The position numbers were made by a program, and so were the translations under genes. From NCBI GenBank assembly GCA_947175495.1, contig CAMWNB010000025.1, positions 1 through 35,591 of the forward strand: a stretch of 35,591 nucleotides of DNA, written 5' to 3'. Origin of the DNA: an uncultured Porphyromonadaceae bacterium. Its GTDB lineage: Bacteria > Bacteroidota > Bacteroidia > Bacteroidales > Muribaculaceae. Positions 34,607 to 35,591 of this stretch are shown here, piece after piece. The notes below the pieces were generated by a model that was given only the letters and a program-made list of their open reading frames with translations, was not told where the DNA came from and searched no databases. Numbering within the stretch: position 1 is the stretch's first letter; each line of letters begins with the position of its first letter.

Positions 34607-35591
34607 CAATATCTTTCGTAAAAAACAACGTCACAAGCGCGGCAGCCACAGCAGCCGCAGCCACCACGCCGCCCACCGCCAGCAAATCCGCCGCATGCAC
34701 CTCCACAGGATACACGCTCACCGTCAGCGCCTCGGCGTCGGCGCTCAGCCTCACAAGCCCGAAATGCTCCTGCACCAGACACAGAGCCACGCCCGCCACA
34801 GAGCCGGCCACGCCACCCGCAAGCGCTATCAGCACACCCTGCCACATAAACACGCCGCGGGCCATCCCCCGCGTGGCACCCAGCGCACGCAGCGTCGCCA
34901 TGTTGTCGCGCTTCTCAATCACCAGCAGCGACAGCGTCGACACCACATTGAACGACGCCACCGCCAGAATACACACAAGCAGCATAAACGTCATCCACTT
35001 CTCCACAGCAATCATCCTGAACGAATCAGCGTTCAGCCGCGCACGCGTCAGCACCTCGACCCCCGCGCCCAGCGCAGCCGCCGCGGCCGCAGCCACAGCC
35101 TCCGCATCAGCGCCCGGCATCAGAGCCGCCTCCACAGCCGTAGCCTCGTCAGCTCCGTACTCAAGCAGCCCACGCGCCACCCCGATAGGCACCACCACGC
35201 GGTCAGCATCATAATCCGCCCGCTCCGTCTGCCACACCGACACCACCGCCAGCGAATCGCCGCGGAACGCCGTCGCAGGGTTCGCCGCATTTATCCTTCC
35301 CACACGCCGCGGCACATAAAGCCCCACCACGCTGCCCATCATCGGGCGCACACCCAGATAGCCTGCCACACCCACCGACAGATTGCCCGCAGCATATCCC
35401 CACACGCTGTCCGTCCCGAACTCCCCGTCAATCGTTATCGAATCCATAGCCGTCACACGCTCAAAACCCGCGTCCACACCCTTCACACGCACAGGCATCT
35501 GCGCCGAACCCGACACCGCCAGACCGCGCTCCTCCACCACAGCCACAGCCGCAGCCACCCCCGGCACCCCCTCCAGCGCCGCGCACACAGC
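34584..35591 (-). CDS. ABC transporter permease, FtsX/LolE-like (5' end outside window)
   Basis: Only the C-terminal 335 residues are in the window; the gene runs off the right edge. The visible part has a periplasmic-type domain (about the first 190 residues here), then a membrane helix (MTFMLLVCILAVASFNVVSTL), the FtsX-family coupling loop (IEKRDNMATLRALGATRG), and two more membrane helices near the C-terminus. The arrangement resembles LolC/LolE of the lipoprotein-releasing complex and MacB-type permeases. The ATPase partner would be elsewhere. The protein is Ala/Val/Gly-rich. LolE-type activity is likely but not proven from the fragment. Confidence 0.85.
   Translation of the reverse strand, partial: AVCAALEGVPGVAAAVAVVEERGLAVSGSAQMPVRVKGVDAGFERVTAMDSITIDGEFGTDSVWGYAAGNLSVGVAGYLGVRPMMGSVVGLYVPRRVGRINAANPATAFRGDSLAVVSVWQTERADYDADRVVVPIGVARGLLEYGADEATAVEAALMPGADAEAVAAAAAAALGAGVEVLTRARLNADSFRMIAVEKWMTFMLLVCILAVASFNVVSTLSLLVIEKRDNMATLRALGATRGMARGVFMWQGVLIALAGGVAGSVAGVALCLVQEHFGLVRLSADAEALTVSVYPVEVHAADLLAVGGVVAAAAVAAALVTLFFTKDIDADGTVS

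Overview
The window looks like a chromosomal segment of a GC-rich gut-type Bacteroidales (phylum Bacteroidota), possibly Muribaculaceae or a relative; the family is an inference. The evidence is the repeated TAnnTTTG promoter box of Bacteroidota in front of many genes, the near absence of Shine-Dalgarno sequences, a lipidated TamA homologue (TamL), a type IX-like C-terminal sorting tail, a DUF2723 membrane protein and a DUF5723 barrel. I find 29 protein genes (one cut by the right edge), one strong candidate structured RNA, several hairpin terminators and a small dispersed palindromic repeat. I see no tRNA, rRNA, CRISPR array, insertion sequence or prophage.

Left part (1-8.8 kb): a META-domain lipoprotein (+) faces a DEAD-box RNA helicase (-) across a shared terminator. 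Behind the helicase lie epoxyqueuosine reductase queG and a polysaccharide deacetylase, whose stop and start codons overlap, then a very large DUF2723 membrane protein and 6-phosphofructokinase.

Middle-left (8.9-19.1 kb, all -): an apparent operon of nadB, a NapH/NapG-like iron-sulfur fusion protein, thyA and folA, linking NAD synthesis, electron transfer and thymidylate/folate metabolism. An AraC-type regulator lies just upstream. Next come a secreted endonuclease I with a sorting-type tail, alanine dehydrogenase, and an AAA ATPase fused to a DUF4435/TOPRIM-like domain that resembles OLD and PARIS-type proteins.

Middle-right (19.4-25.3 kb, +): ruvX, def, ettA, tamL and a gph-like HAD phosphatase, covering rRNA maturation, nascent protein processing, translation control and outer-membrane biogenesis. 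These genes run against the main gene direction and have a marked C-over-G bias.

Right part (25.4-35.6 kb, all -): an AT-richer accessory patch has one exported protein of unknown function and two tandem, about 83% identical PEGA-domain proteins, preceded by a 6S-like structured RNA with its own promoter. Then come a DUF5723 barrel with an upstream lipoprotein, a trio of FKBP-type prolyl isomerases apparently placed in three compartments (cytoplasm, exported, lipid-anchored), a radical SAM protein, and the 3' end of an FtsX/LolE-type permease. The best candidates for new biology are the RNA plus PEGA cluster, the NapH-NapG fusion coupled to nadB, the AAA-DUF4435 protein and the 37-bp dispersed palindrome.
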